DNA of 45,397 nucleotides from an uncultured Acetatifactor sp. (GCA_910584435.1 CAJUAP010000014.1:1-45397), one strand, 5' to 3'; shown: positions 33,799 to 42,268, numbered from the stretch's first letter. The notes: generated from the sequence alone by a model not told the origin. Numbers and translations are program-made.

Positions 33799-33864
33799 TG
33801 ATTGCCTGCATTAAGGTAGTATGGCCGTGAGTATGAAGGGCCATAATTGGGGAAGGAGATACAG

Positions 33865-34104
33865 ATGATTGAACAAAAGGATGTTTTGGGCGCTTTGGAG
33901 GAAATAGGTGTACTTTCCAGGGAAACGGATGAAGCGGAATATGAGATTACGATATTGGATTCATTTGCGTACATAGGAACGATTTTGGCTTTGGAAGAAA
34001 TGTTTGATGTTGAGTTCGAAGATGAATATTTAGTAGGAAGTTTATTTGATTCGATAGATGTATTGACAGATACTATTAATATGCTTCGAGATGTACAAAA
34101 GTAA
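33865..34104 (+). CDS. Acyl-carrier-like protein of the peptide locus
   Basis: A 79-residue acidic helical protein with the shape of an acyl carrier protein. The motif LDSF at residues 31-34 matches the DSL site where 4'-phosphopantetheine is attached, with Ser33 as the candidate Ser; ALEEMFDVEFEDEYL then matches the recognition helix and loop of carrier proteins. The usual Leu after Ser is Phe, so modification is plausible but not assured. It matches what I recall as the 'peptide maturation system acyl carrier-related protein' found with Cys-rich peptide loci. It may carry an acyl or amino-acyl group for the peptide or present the precursor to enzymes. GGAAGGAG is 6 bases before the ATG at 33865. 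Confidence 0.8.
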   Translation: MIEQKDVLGALEEIGVLSRETDEAEYEITILDSFAYIGTILALEEMFDVEFEDEYLVGSLFDSIDVLTDTINMLRDVQK

Positions 34105-34179
34105 GAGCATGTTGGTGTGCCTACAGTATTTTGAAGGTGGGTATGTTGGCATAGATATGATGGTAAGGAGGTGAAACAG

Positions 34180-34305
34180 ATGAAGAAGACGAAGAAGAAA
34201 CTTGTAAAACCAAGTGTAAGAAGAAGCTTATATAGAGCTTATAACGAAGTGGAGCAATGTAAGTGTCAGCAGTGCAATTGTCAGAAATGTAGTTGCTCTT
34301 GGTAG
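34180..34305 (+). CDS. Cys-rich RiPP precursor peptide candidate
   Basis: A 41-residue peptide too short for usual gene calling. Residues 1-26 are a very basic leader (MKKTKKKLVKPSVRRSLYRA, then YNEVEQ). The core is residues 27-41: CKCQQCNCQKCSC followed by SW. Six cysteines fall in a strict C-x-C-x-x rhythm with polar residues (K, Q, N, S) between. AAGGAGGTG lies 5-13 bases upstream, one of the best ribosome sites in the window, in keeping with high expression. It sits between the carrier-like gene and a hairpin, downstream of the radical SAM maturase. I recall Clo7bot-type Cys-rich peptides having the same gene company. The expected product is a thioether- or disulfide-rich peptide released from its leader. 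It may be an antimicrobial or a metal-binding or signal peptide. Confidence 0.8.
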   Translation: MKKTKKKLVKPSVRRSLYRAYNEVEQCKCQQCNCQKCSCSW

Positions 34306-34318
34306 TGAGTCTTGACAG

Positions 34319-34365
34319 TGCTATGAAAGGGAAACAGTAATGTAAATAGTTTCCCTTTCATAGCA
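34319..34365 (+). terminator. Perfect 17-bp hairpin after the precursor gene
   Basis: TGCTATGAAAGGGAAAC (34319-34335) is exactly inverted as GTTTCCCTTTCATAGCA (34349-34365), loop of 13. There is no T-run, so it probably acts as a partial terminator or 3' end protector, keeping precursor mRNA in excess over the downstream genes. Confidence 0.8.
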
Positions 34366-34414
34366 TGTTGATTTTCATATCAGTATTCTTAAATGGCAGA
34401 TGAAAGGTAATTGT

Positions 34415-36238
34415 ATGATTTCAATAGCAATCATTGACAGTGGGGTATATTATGAGCATCCCAAGTTGAAGGAATATCATTTCAACGGGGTGTCAATTTC
34501 AGAAAAAGATGGGAAATATGTGGTAACAGATGATATCATAGATCGGGCAGGCCATGGAACGGCGGTTACAGGTATATTGTGCCAGGCAGGAATTGAAGCG
34601 GATTTTTATATAGTAAAAGTATTTTTGACGGAAGAGATGACAGTCGAACCTGATATAATGATGAAAGCATTGGAGTATATATACGAAAATGTTCAGTGTG
34701 AGTTTATCTTGATGAGTTTGGGAACACCCATATTAGATAATGCTGCCGCGCTTATTGATATTTGTGAGAAATTGTCAGAAAGAGGAACGCAGATTGTTTC
34801 TGCGTTTGATAATTCTGGTTGTTTGTCATATCCAGCCTGTATTAAAAGTGTAATAGGGGTAGATTCGGCAGACTATATAAGAGAAAAAGGCGCATATGAA
34901 ATTATTAATGGCGATGGGGTAATAGATATACGGGCAAGAGGGGGATTACAGCGTGTGTGCTGGGTGGAACCTTCTTATCGTCTGGTGACAGGAACAAGTT
35001 TTGCAGCAGCACATGCAATGGTTTCTATGGTGAGTGCTTATGAAGCGGGAGCAAGAAATAAGGAGGGATTACTGGCTTACCTTCGTTCTGGCGCTAAGAG
35101 GGTGATAGAATTTGATAAAATAAATGGGGGAAGGAAATCTTTGTTTCATATTGCAAAGGCAATTGTTTACCCATTTAATAAGGAAATTCAGACTGTATTG
35201 CGTTATTCTGATCAACTGACATATTCAATTACACATGTATGTGATGAACCATTGCATGGTTGTGTCGGAAAAGATGCAGATAAACTGTTGTTTGGCACTG
35301 GCAGCAAGAAAAGAACAATTGAAAATATTTATGATGTATTTGAATACGATGATTTCGATACTGTAATCATAGGACATTTAAGAGAATTATCAATGATAAC
35401 GAACAAGCCTTTGTTAAAAAACATTTTAGAAAAGTGCCTGGATGCAAATAAGAATGTGTATTCATTTGATAATGTCAATGAATATCATGAAATGGTGGAA
35501 GCGGCCGCCGCAAAAGATTTAATTTTTTCCAGTCCTGTATGCAGCATGGGTTTTCCAGCGGGCAGGCTTGGAAGGTTATGGGTATCCTCAAAACCGATAA
35601 TCGGTGTATTTGGCACCAGCTCTCGTCAGGGAAAGTTTTCAGTGCAGCTTTTACTGCGGCAGATTTTTATGGAAAAAGGATATGAGATTGCTCAGTTGGG
35701 TACAGAACCAGCCTCGCTCATAATGGGTATGGATAAAATATTTCCTTTGGGATATGATGCAGATTTGCCGTTCAGGAATGAAGATGCAGTGATTCTGCTG
35801 AATGAAATGGTGCATGAGATGGAAATGCAGGAACCGGATGTTGTCCTGGTAGGAGGACAGTCTTGTACGATTCCTTATGATGTAAATCATATTTATGATT
35901 TGACATTCTCGCAATGGGATTTTATTGTGGGGACGAATCCGGATTTGATTGTATTATGTGTGAATCCTCAGGATTCGCAGGAATATATTAGTCGAACTAT
36001 TCATTTTCTGGAAAGCATAGGACATGCCAGGGTCATTGGCTTGGTTTTGTTTCCGATGCAGCTGGAACAGGAGTGGTATGGATTTTCTTTTAAGAGCATG
36101 CGCTTGAATGATGATGCATACAATGCACACAGGGAAGTATTAGAGGGATTTTTTCATCTGCCTGTATACAGATTATGTAAGAGCGGGATTACAGATTTGT
36201 GTGCTCAGATTATTGAAAGCTTGTCTTCGGATGCATGA
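34415..36238 (+). CDS. S8 (subtilisin-like) protease fused to a P-loop domain
   Basis: A 607-residue protein with two domains. Residues 1-255 are a subtilisin-like protease with all active-site residues visible: D8 (IIDSG), H47 (GHGTAVTG), oxyanion N133 (FDNSG) and S195 (GTSFAAAHA). There is no signal or pro-peptide, so it acts in the cytoplasm; the likely job is to cut the leader off the modified peptide. Residues about 265-607 have a P-loop-like GTSSRQGKFS (400-409), G-x5-GK-x-S, as in DUF1611-type proteins, and a VVLVGGQSC strand. This second half could be what databases call the TIGR04066-type 'peptide maturation system protein', from memory. The ATG at 34415 is preferred to 34400 because AAAGG lies 7 bases upstream. 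Its stop overlaps an in-frame start of the exporter gene. Confidence 0.8.
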   Translation: MISIAIIDSGVYYEHPKLKEYHFNGVSISEKDGKYVVTDDIIDRAGHGTAVTGILCQAGIEADFYIVKVFLTEEMTVEPDIMMKALEYIYENVQCEFILMSLGTPILDNAAALIDICEKLSERGTQIVSAFDNSGCLSYPACIKSVIGVDSADYIREKGAYEIINGDGVIDIRARGGLQRVCWVEPSYRLVTGTSFAAAHAMVSMVSAYEAGARNKEGLLAYLRSGAKRVIEFDKINGGRKSLFHIAKAIVYPFNKEIQTVLRYSDQLTYSITHVCDEPLHGCVGKDADKLLFGTGSKKRTIENIYDVFEYDDFDTVIIGHLRELSMITNKPLLKNILEKCLDANKNVYSFDNVNEYHEMVEAAAAKDLIFSSPVCSMGFPAGRLGRLWVSSKPIIGVFGTSSRQGKFSVQLLLRQIFMEKGYEIAQLGTEPASLIMGMDKIFPLGYDADLPFRNEDAVILLNEMVHEMEMQEPDVVLVGGQSCTIPYDVNHIYDLTFSQWDFIVGTNPDLIVLCVNPQDSQEYISRTIHFLESIGHARVIGLVLFPMQLEQEWYGFSFKSMRLNDDAYNAHREVLEGFFHLPVYRLCKSGITDLCAQIIESLSSDA

Positions 36239-36264
36239 GATGGTGGCCGGAGTGGAGAGAGAAA

Positions 36265-38166
36265 ATGGGAACGAAAGATACAAAGCCGAAATACAGCGCT
36301 GCCAATACAGTTTTGTTTACTATGAGGCAGGTGCTTATAAGAGACCCGTTGATTCTGTTTATTTATGGTGTTCATGTTCTGATGAACCTGGCATTTGATC
36401 TGATAGGGATTTTTTTCCTGCCAAAGCTGATAGAGGCATTGGAGCAAGGCGCTTCTGCGGAAAAGGTGATTCGTATCGTAGTTTTCTTTGTCAGTGGGAT
36501 GTTGTTGACAAATATTGCCGCAAGGCTGATGAATCAGCTTTACTGGCCCAGAATGTCAAGGCTGAGGACAAAAATTGCGCAGGGGCTGGATGAAAAGATG
36601 CTCAATATGAAGTATGAAAGATTTGAGAATCCTGCGGAACAGAATCGGTATCAAAATGCCAATTCCACCATCAGCACTCCCTACGGAGGATTTTCAGGAA
36701 CTTTTCTCTACAGCTTTGAGCTGGCAGATGAAGTGATTGCGTTTTTAGCTTATCTTGCCATGTCTTTGTACATTAATTATTTTTTATTTGCGTTGGTGGC
36801 AGTTACGGTTGCCGTCAACTATTATTTGACTGGGAAAGCCAATCGGGCAGGCTATGCCAATACGGTGCAGATGGGCAGGTATGACAGAGAGCTTGACTGG
36901 CTGAACCGTGGAATGACGGAAGATTCTCATGCAAAGGACATGAGGTTGTATGCCATGTTTCCCTGGTTTCAATTTCGGACAGAAAAGGCATTTCTGGCAA
37001 AAAAAGAATTGAAAGAGGAAAATCTTCGTATTCGCTTGAAACTGTCAGTGAAAAGTAATCTGCTAAAGCTTATCTGTGATGCAGCAATTTATGGAATGTT
37101 GATTTGGCAGGTACTTCGAGGACTATTAACTCTGGCAGATTTCAGTCTGCAGTTTTCTGTCATTAATGCCGCCACAGGGCGGATTAACAGAATGATACAG
37201 AATGTTCTTAAACTGCAGGAATTTAACCTGGCCATGAATGACTATAGGAGTCTGATTGATGATGGGCAAGAAAATATGGAGATAGATGAGGTGTTGCTTA
37301 AGGAGCTTCAGGAAAGGCTGGATACAGATGAGGCTTCGGCCAGTAACCAGCAGGAGAATGTAGAGACAGCGGCAGATTTGTCCAGGGAGTGGAAGCATAG
37401 TTCCGTTAAAATAGAATTTCGGGAGGTATCCTTCTGCTATCCCAATACTGAAAAAGAAGTGCTTCACAATCTTACTTTTACCATAGAACCAGGGGAAAGA
37501 ATTTCATTGGTGGGAGAGAACGGTGCGGGGAAATCTACAGTGGTAAAGCTGCTTTGCAGACTGTATGTGCCGACATCAGGTGAGATTTATGTGGATGGTG
37601 TTAATTACCTGGAATACAGTTGGACGGTTTATCGTCAATTACTCAGTGTTGTATTTCAGGAGGTAGTGGCATATGGGTTTATGATTGCAGAGAATGTATC
37701 CATGCGGCCGGAGGCTGTTTCTGATGGTGAAAAAGTGACAGAGGCGCTGCGTAAGGCCGGATTGGCTGAGAAAATTGCCTCGCTTCCTGGCAGGGAAAAA
37801 ACACATCTGGTAAAACGGCTGTATGAGGATGCGGTGGAATTGTCGGGGGGAGAAGCGCAAAAGCTGGCCATTTCTCGGGCGCTGTTCAAAGATTCGCCCA
37901 TTGTAGTTTTAGACGAGCCGACGGCAGCATTGGATGCTTTTGTCGAGGATCAAATTTATCAGTCCTTTGCCGAAATGACGGCTGGGAAAACAGCAGTCTT
38001 CATCTCTCATAGATTGGCCAGCACAAAATTCTGTGACAAGATAATTATGCTGCGGGAGGGAAGGGTAGAAGGCATCGGTAATCACAGGGAGCTTATGGAA
38101 ACCTGTCCTTTTTATGCTGAATTATATGGAATGCAGGTATCGGGATATGTAGATGGGAGGGTGTGA
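36265..38166 (+). CDS. ABC exporter subunit of the peptide locus (1)
   Basis: A 633-residue half-transporter. About six membrane helices fill residues 25-310. A loop rich in Glu, Gln and Asp follows (about 325-375), then the ATPase domain with Walker A GENGAGKST near residue 415, signature LSGGEAQ near 527 and Walker B IVVLDEPTAALD near 550. Both catalytic sites look canonical, unlike the two other exporter pairs in the window. There is no C39 peptidase domain, so leader removal must be done elsewhere, in line with the upstream protease. It overlaps the next subunit by a base (TGATG), so the two are a matched pair. The start at 36265 has GGAG 7 bases upstream; an ATG at 36235 would overlap the previous stop. 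Confidence 0.88.
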   Translation: MGTKDTKPKYSAANTVLFTMRQVLIRDPLILFIYGVHVLMNLAFDLIGIFFLPKLIEALEQGASAEKVIRIVVFFVSGMLLTNIAARLMNQLYWPRMSRLRTKIAQGLDEKMLNMKYERFENPAEQNRYQNANSTISTPYGGFSGTFLYSFELADEVIAFLAYLAMSLYINYFLFALVAVTVAVNYYLTGKANRAGYANTVQMGRYDRELDWLNRGMTEDSHAKDMRLYAMFPWFQFRTEKAFLAKKELKEENLRIRLKLSVKSNLLKLICDAAIYGMLIWQVLRGLLTLADFSLQFSVINAATGRINRMIQNVLKLQEFNLAMNDYRSLIDDGQENMEIDEVLLKELQERLDTDEASASNQQENVETAADLSREWKHSSVKIEFREVSFCYPNTEKEVLHNLTFTIEPGERISLVGENGAGKSTVVKLLCRLYVPTSGEIYVDGVNYLEYSWTVYRQLLSVVFQEVVAYGFMIAENVSMRPEAVSDGEKVTEALRKAGLAEKIASLPGREKTHLVKRLYEDAVELSGGEAQKLAISRALFKDSPIVVLDEPTAALDAFVEDQIYQSFAEMTAGKTAVFISHRLASTKFCDKIIMLREGRVEGIGNHRELMETCPFYAELYGMQVSGYVDGRV

Positions 38167-39977
38167 TGCAGATGAAAGAGAAGCTGAAAGCTTTTTGGGG
38201 GAATATTGTCTATGCACTGAAGCTTACAAATCAAATTTCACCAATGGCTGCATGGCTTGAGTTGTTTATTGTGTTTGCAGAAGCATTGAGTCCGGTTCTG
38301 GCATCTGTCCTTATGAAATATTTGCTGGATGAATTGGGAGGCCGCCAAAGGATTGAATATTTGATAGTGTATGCAGCTGCGCTGGTGTTATCAGGTGTAG
38401 GTTTGGCAATGCTTCAGCGTGGTGCAGAAACCAAAAAGGCATCCATGGAAATGCTGATAGAATACCAGTTTGACCTGCAGCTTTATCAGAAGGCTGCTTC
38501 GATGGATTATAGCTTTACGGAAAGTAAGGAAATACAGGAAAAGCGTGAACAGGCAGGTCAGGGAATCAAGAGAATGGGGGGTTTTTTGGCATTTATCCGG
38601 GAGGCAGGGAGTATTGTGTCTGCTGTTATAACTCTATTCACCATTACCGCCATTTTTTTCGGCATTCATCTTGTGGTGCCGGTTATGATTATTGCAGTGC
38701 GTGTATTTACAATCTATATCAGTCAGCAGAAAGAGAAGAAAAGCTATGAGTTTGATAAGGAAAATGACAGATTGAATTGGATTATCAGTTATACATATTT
38801 TTTAACTCATGATGATCGGGCTGCCAGGGATTCGAGGATATATGATTTGATTCCTTTATATCGGAAGAAAATGGGCAGTTTTCAGGAAGCCTCCTATCAA
38901 ATGCATCTAAAGGACTCCATGACAGATTACTTTTATACAACAGTTCTGGCGCTGCTAAAGCATGGCTGTCTGATGGCTGCGTACTTGATTTTTGTGCTGC
39001 AGGCGGTAAGAGATCCGTCAGTTTTCACCATCGGCAGTTTGAGTATGGCGATATCTCTGACAAAACAGTTTGATGAGAGGCTGAAGGATATGATAGATGG
39101 TTGTCTGCATATAGCATATAACGGAAAATATATTGAGCAATACCGCAGATTTTTGGAAATGCCGGATTGTATGGTACGGGATGGGATAGCACCAATGCCG
39201 GAAAGACGGGAGCCTTATGCGTTTGAATTTGTCAATGTCAGTTTCCGGTATCCGGGCAGAGACGAGGATACACTGAAGAATATCAGCTGTAAGATTTGTG
39301 CAGGACAGAAAACTGCACTGGTGGGAGAAAACGGATCGGGGAAATCTACTATGGTGAAGCTGCTCTGCAGGCTGTATGATCCAAGTGAGGGAAGAATTCT
39401 GTTGAACGGCAGGGATATCAGGGAATATTCATATGAGGCGTATCAGAAGGCCATATCCGTGGTGTTTCAGGATTATGACATTGTGCCGTTTTCTGTTCGT
39501 GAAAATGTGAGTATTACTACAGAGCCGGATAGGGCGGATGCTTTTGTCTGGAATGCCTTGACAGCAGTGGGGATGAAAGATAGAGTGGAACAACTGCCGG
39601 ATAAGGATCGGACGTATGTACTTAGCAGATTTCAAGAGGACGGAATTGATTTTTCAGGAGGGGAGAAGCAGAAGCTTGCTATTGCCAGGGCATTATACAA
39701 AAATGCACCTGTCATGATTCTGGATGAACCGACGGCAGCATTAGATCCGCGCTCTGAATATGAGATTTTTCATCTGTTCCGAAGAAATGCACAGGATAAG
39801 ACGGCGGTATTGATTTCTCATAGATTGTCCAGCTGCAGGATATGCGACCAGATTCTTGTATTTAAGGACGGTTGTCTGGTGCAGACAGGGGCGCATGATG
39901 TATTGGCAGAGTCGGAAGGGCTGTACAGGGATTTGTGGGAGACACAGGCGAAGCATTACAGGGAGGAAATGGGCTGA
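38166..39977 (+). CDS. ABC exporter subunit of the peptide locus (2)
   Basis: A 603-residue half-transporter, partner of the gene before it. The first 310 residues hold about six helices, including AWLELFIVFAEALSPVLASV and HLVVPVMIIAVRVFTIYIS. The ATPase domain has Walker A GENGSGKST near residue 386, signature FSGGEKQ near 496 and Walker B VMILDEPTAALD near 519, all canonical. The two exporter genes are about as similar in layout as family heterodimers are. The ATG at 38166 (stop/start overlap TGATG with GGGAGGG just upstream) is favoured over a GTG at 38163 and an ATG at 38172. The pair most likely exports the mature peptide and may also give self-protection. It is followed by the BtrH-like gene after 86 bases. 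Confidence 0.88.
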   Translation: MQMKEKLKAFWGNIVYALKLTNQISPMAAWLELFIVFAEALSPVLASVLMKYLLDELGGRQRIEYLIVYAAALVLSGVGLAMLQRGAETKKASMEMLIEYQFDLQLYQKAASMDYSFTESKEIQEKREQAGQGIKRMGGFLAFIREAGSIVSAVITLFTITAIFFGIHLVVPVMIIAVRVFTIYISQQKEKKSYEFDKENDRLNWIISYTYFLTHDDRAARDSRIYDLIPLYRKKMGSFQEASYQMHLKDSMTDYFYTTVLALLKHGCLMAAYLIFVLQAVRDPSVFTIGSLSMAISLTKQFDERLKDMIDGCLHIAYNGKYIEQYRRFLEMPDCMVRDGIAPMPERREPYAFEFVNVSFRYPGRDEDTLKNISCKICAGQKTALVGENGSGKSTMVKLLCRLYDPSEGRILLNGRDIREYSYEAYQKAISVVFQDYDIVPFSVRENVSITTEPDRADAFVWNALTAVGMKDRVEQLPDKDRTYVLSRFQEDGIDFSGGEKQKLAIARALYKNAPVMILDEPTAALDPRSEYEIFHLFRRNAQDKTAVLISHRLSSCRICDQILVFKDGCLVQTGAHDVLAESEGLYRDLWETQAKHYREEMG

Positions 39978-40063
39978 CTGGAAATATATCATAATCTGCC
40001 GGAAGAGCGGAGCAGTGGGAGATTGCAGAGTGGAATCAAAATAGGATACATAGGAGATGCATT

Positions 40064-41944
40064 ATGGGAAGACTGTCATTTGAATATCCATATATTACTA
40101 CAATTCCCGAACAGAGCAATATTATGGGCATTGTAGGGAGAAAAGATAAGAATTGGGTGTGGTTTCTGAACCACTTTATTCAACTTCAGATTAACAGAAA
40201 TACAAGTTATTATCTTGGTTTAAATTTTTCTTATGGCGACAATTATAAGCTGGTAAAGGATAATCCTCTTGTAGAAACATATGCTGTTCCAAGGGATATC
40301 ATAGCGCTTTATACTACTATAAGCGCATTTGCAGAAAATGCTCTGGATGCAGGTTATTTTGTCTATTGTTCTGTAGATATGTTTGAAATAGATGGTTACA
40401 AGCAGTATCATTTGAAGCATGGAAATCATGATTTAATGATTATCGGTTATGATTCGGGTGGTTTTGACATAGTAGATTTTTTTGATTTGGATTATTGCTT
40501 AAAAAAATGTTCTTTTGATCAGCTGGAGCAGGGCTGCAGTGGCTTTCATTCCAAGAGAGATAATGCAGGTTTCCCGGAAATCATTTTGTTGAAGGCAAAG
40601 AAGGAGTATGTTTATACATTTCAGATAGGAATTGTCAAAATGCTGCTCAAAGAATATCTGGAAGGCACAAATTCCAATATTCATTATTTGCCGGTAAAGG
40701 AAGCCAGTTTGCTGGATGCGGACAGTTATGCCTTCGGCCTTCATATTTATCCTGTATTAAAGGAGTATCTGCTGAATATACAAGAAGGTGAGATTCAATT
40801 ACGCTCTTTTCATATATTGTACGAACATAAGAGAATGTTAGCGGAATTATTGAATTATCTATGTGATGAGCAATGTTTGAGAAATAGTGATATCAATATG
40901 GACAAAATGAGCTTGATTGTACAGAATACGAAAATGCTGCGCAATCTGGCTATCAAGTACAATATGGGAGGGCAGAGAAACTGTATATCTTCCATGCTTT
41001 TGCACATTGACAGTATCATGGAACAGGAGAGGGCCTTGCTTGAGACATTGCTTACGGATATTATTGATGCCCCTTCCAATCAGTTGTGTGAGAATGTAAA
41101 AAGTTCATATAATAGCAGAAATATTTTTTATTCCGGAGGGTGGGAGCCTCAAAAAAATCAATCATTTAGAAGCTGCAATCCAGGAGATACAGTCTGTTAT
41201 TTGTTTCGGGGAAACCAGGTTATTTTTCATGTGATTCCACAAAATAAAGACAGATATATCGGCTTGAATTGCGATGGAGAGGAAGAAAAACATCGTATCC
41301 CGGCAGAAAAAGGGAGTATAATTATCTCAAAATTGGTGAATGGTTATCACTATGTTGTTATAAAAAATATAGAACCTTGTACGCTGGAACTGGTATCAAT
41401 AGAGTGTTATACTACAGATGTTTATTATGAAAGAAATTATTGCAAATATGATGGAAAGGACACTCTGACAAAAGGGGATTGGAAATCTAAATATGGGAGC
41501 AGCGGATATGATATTGCGTCTTATGAGAAAAAATTTCCTTTTTATATGAAGGCTGTCTATTCAAATTTTGCTGATAAGGTTTGGAAATTATCTGAGAAAA
41601 CAGATTATGGACAGGCACTGGCGGTTGAAAGCGGAAAAAAGATTGCAGCATGTAAATCATTTGAAAAAGAAGCGCTGATTGATGTAATTATTGCAGGCAA
41701 TAACGTTCAAAAAATATCTCTGTATATTATGGACTGCTATTCTTTTGACAGGGAAATCAGCATTACGATTGTGGATGCGGATAGCCGGGAGGTATTGGAT
41801 ACACAGAATATCCATGTGCGAAATGAAGGAATATATGTCAGCTATAAGTGCAAAGGGCATTTGTTTATCAAACTGCAGAATTGCGGAAAGGCACTTGGAG
41901 TAATTTCGGCAATTTTTGTTGATGAGGATTGCAGTTGTTCCTGA
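40064..41944 (+). CDS. BtrH_N-like protein with C-terminal beta-sandwich domains
   Basis: A 626-residue protein without a signal peptide. Residues 1-190 look like the BtrH N-terminal domain (papain/C39-like fold used by the butirosin acyltransferase BtrH), with a clear KHGNHDLMIIGYD motif around H122. The Cys expected near the N-terminus of active relatives is not seen, where SNIMGIVGRKDKNW stands instead, so it may bind rather than catalyse. Residues 200-345 are helical. Residues about 355-455 (SGGWEPQ, GDTVCYLFRGNQVIFHV) look like a galactose-binding-like beta-sandwich, and 470-620 (GDWKSKYGSSGY, then SLYIMDCYSFDREISI) like the WxGxYGxxGY domain of some carbohydrate-active proteins. In butirosin synthesis BtrH takes an acyl group from a carrier protein, matching the carrier-like gene here. 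The C-terminus ends DCSCS. GGAG is 7 bases upstream of the ATG. Confidence 0.65.
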   Translation: MGRLSFEYPYITTIPEQSNIMGIVGRKDKNWVWFLNHFIQLQINRNTSYYLGLNFSYGDNYKLVKDNPLVETYAVPRDIIALYTTISAFAENALDAGYFVYCSVDMFEIDGYKQYHLKHGNHDLMIIGYDSGGFDIVDFFDLDYCLKKCSFDQLEQGCSGFHSKRDNAGFPEIILLKAKKEYVYTFQIGIVKMLLKEYLEGTNSNIHYLPVKEASLLDADSYAFGLHIYPVLKEYLLNIQEGEIQLRSFHILYEHKRMLAELLNYLCDEQCLRNSDINMDKMSLIVQNTKMLRNLAIKYNMGGQRNCISSMLLHIDSIMEQERALLETLLTDIIDAPSNQLCENVKSSYNSRNIFYSGGWEPQKNQSFRSCNPGDTVCYLFRGNQVIFHVIPQNKDRYIGLNCDGEEEKHRIPAEKGSIIISKLVNGYHYVVIKNIEPCTLELVSIECYTTDVYYERNYCKYDGKDTLTKGDWKSKYGSSGYDIASYEKKFPFYMKAVYSNFADKVWKLSEKTDYGQALAVESGKKIAACKSFEKEALIDVIIAGNNVQKISLYIMDCYSFDREISITIVDADSREVLDTQNIHVRNEGIYVSYKCKGHLFIKLQNCGKALGVISAIFVDEDCSCS

Positions 41945-42268
41945 TATGGATGTTTCTGTTTTCAAGTTTCTGCTTTAAGTTTCTACTGTCCAGATTCATA
42001 AGAATAGTTTGAGGTCTGGCTTGCAGTATCTGTCTGCAGGCCGGACCGTTTGCATTTTTGGAGCACAAAATGAGAATATTCATTGAAAGAAACCGCAAAG
42101 TATAGTAGACTATAAATCAAACCGGCAGGGTATTGCAGTTTGCGGCAATAGGAGATTGGCATTGCCAGCGGGATTATTTCTATTGCAGATGGAACAGATA
42201 GAAATCTATTGGATTTGAAGTGTATGAAACCGCAGAAACATAAAGGAAGGAAATGAAATAGATATAAG
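41945..42268. other. Intergenic region after the peptide locus
   Basis: This 324-base stretch holds the operon terminator and then mixed sequence with a purine-rich AAGGAAGGAAATG run just before the next gene. I see no gene in it. Confidence 0.55.
42013..42059 (+). terminator. Terminator of the peptide operon
   Basis: A 14-bp stem (ggtctggcttgcag 42013-42026 with ctgcaggccggacc 42034-42047, two G-T pairs) and a seven-base loop are followed by GTTTGCATTTTT. It lies 69 bases after the BtrH-like stop. Confidence 0.8.

Noticed and set aside
34180..34305. SCIFF-type (six cysteines in forty-five) peptide
   Set aside because: Although it has six Cys in 41 residues, the Cys spacing (C-x-C-x-x) and the gene company (protease, carrier, exporters) differ from the SCIFF system, which normally stands with its maturase alone.
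36265..39977. Lantibiotic-type exporter with built-in peptidase
   Set aside because: Neither subunit has the N-terminal C39 peptidase domain or its Cys/His motifs, and no LanB/LanC/LanM gene is present.
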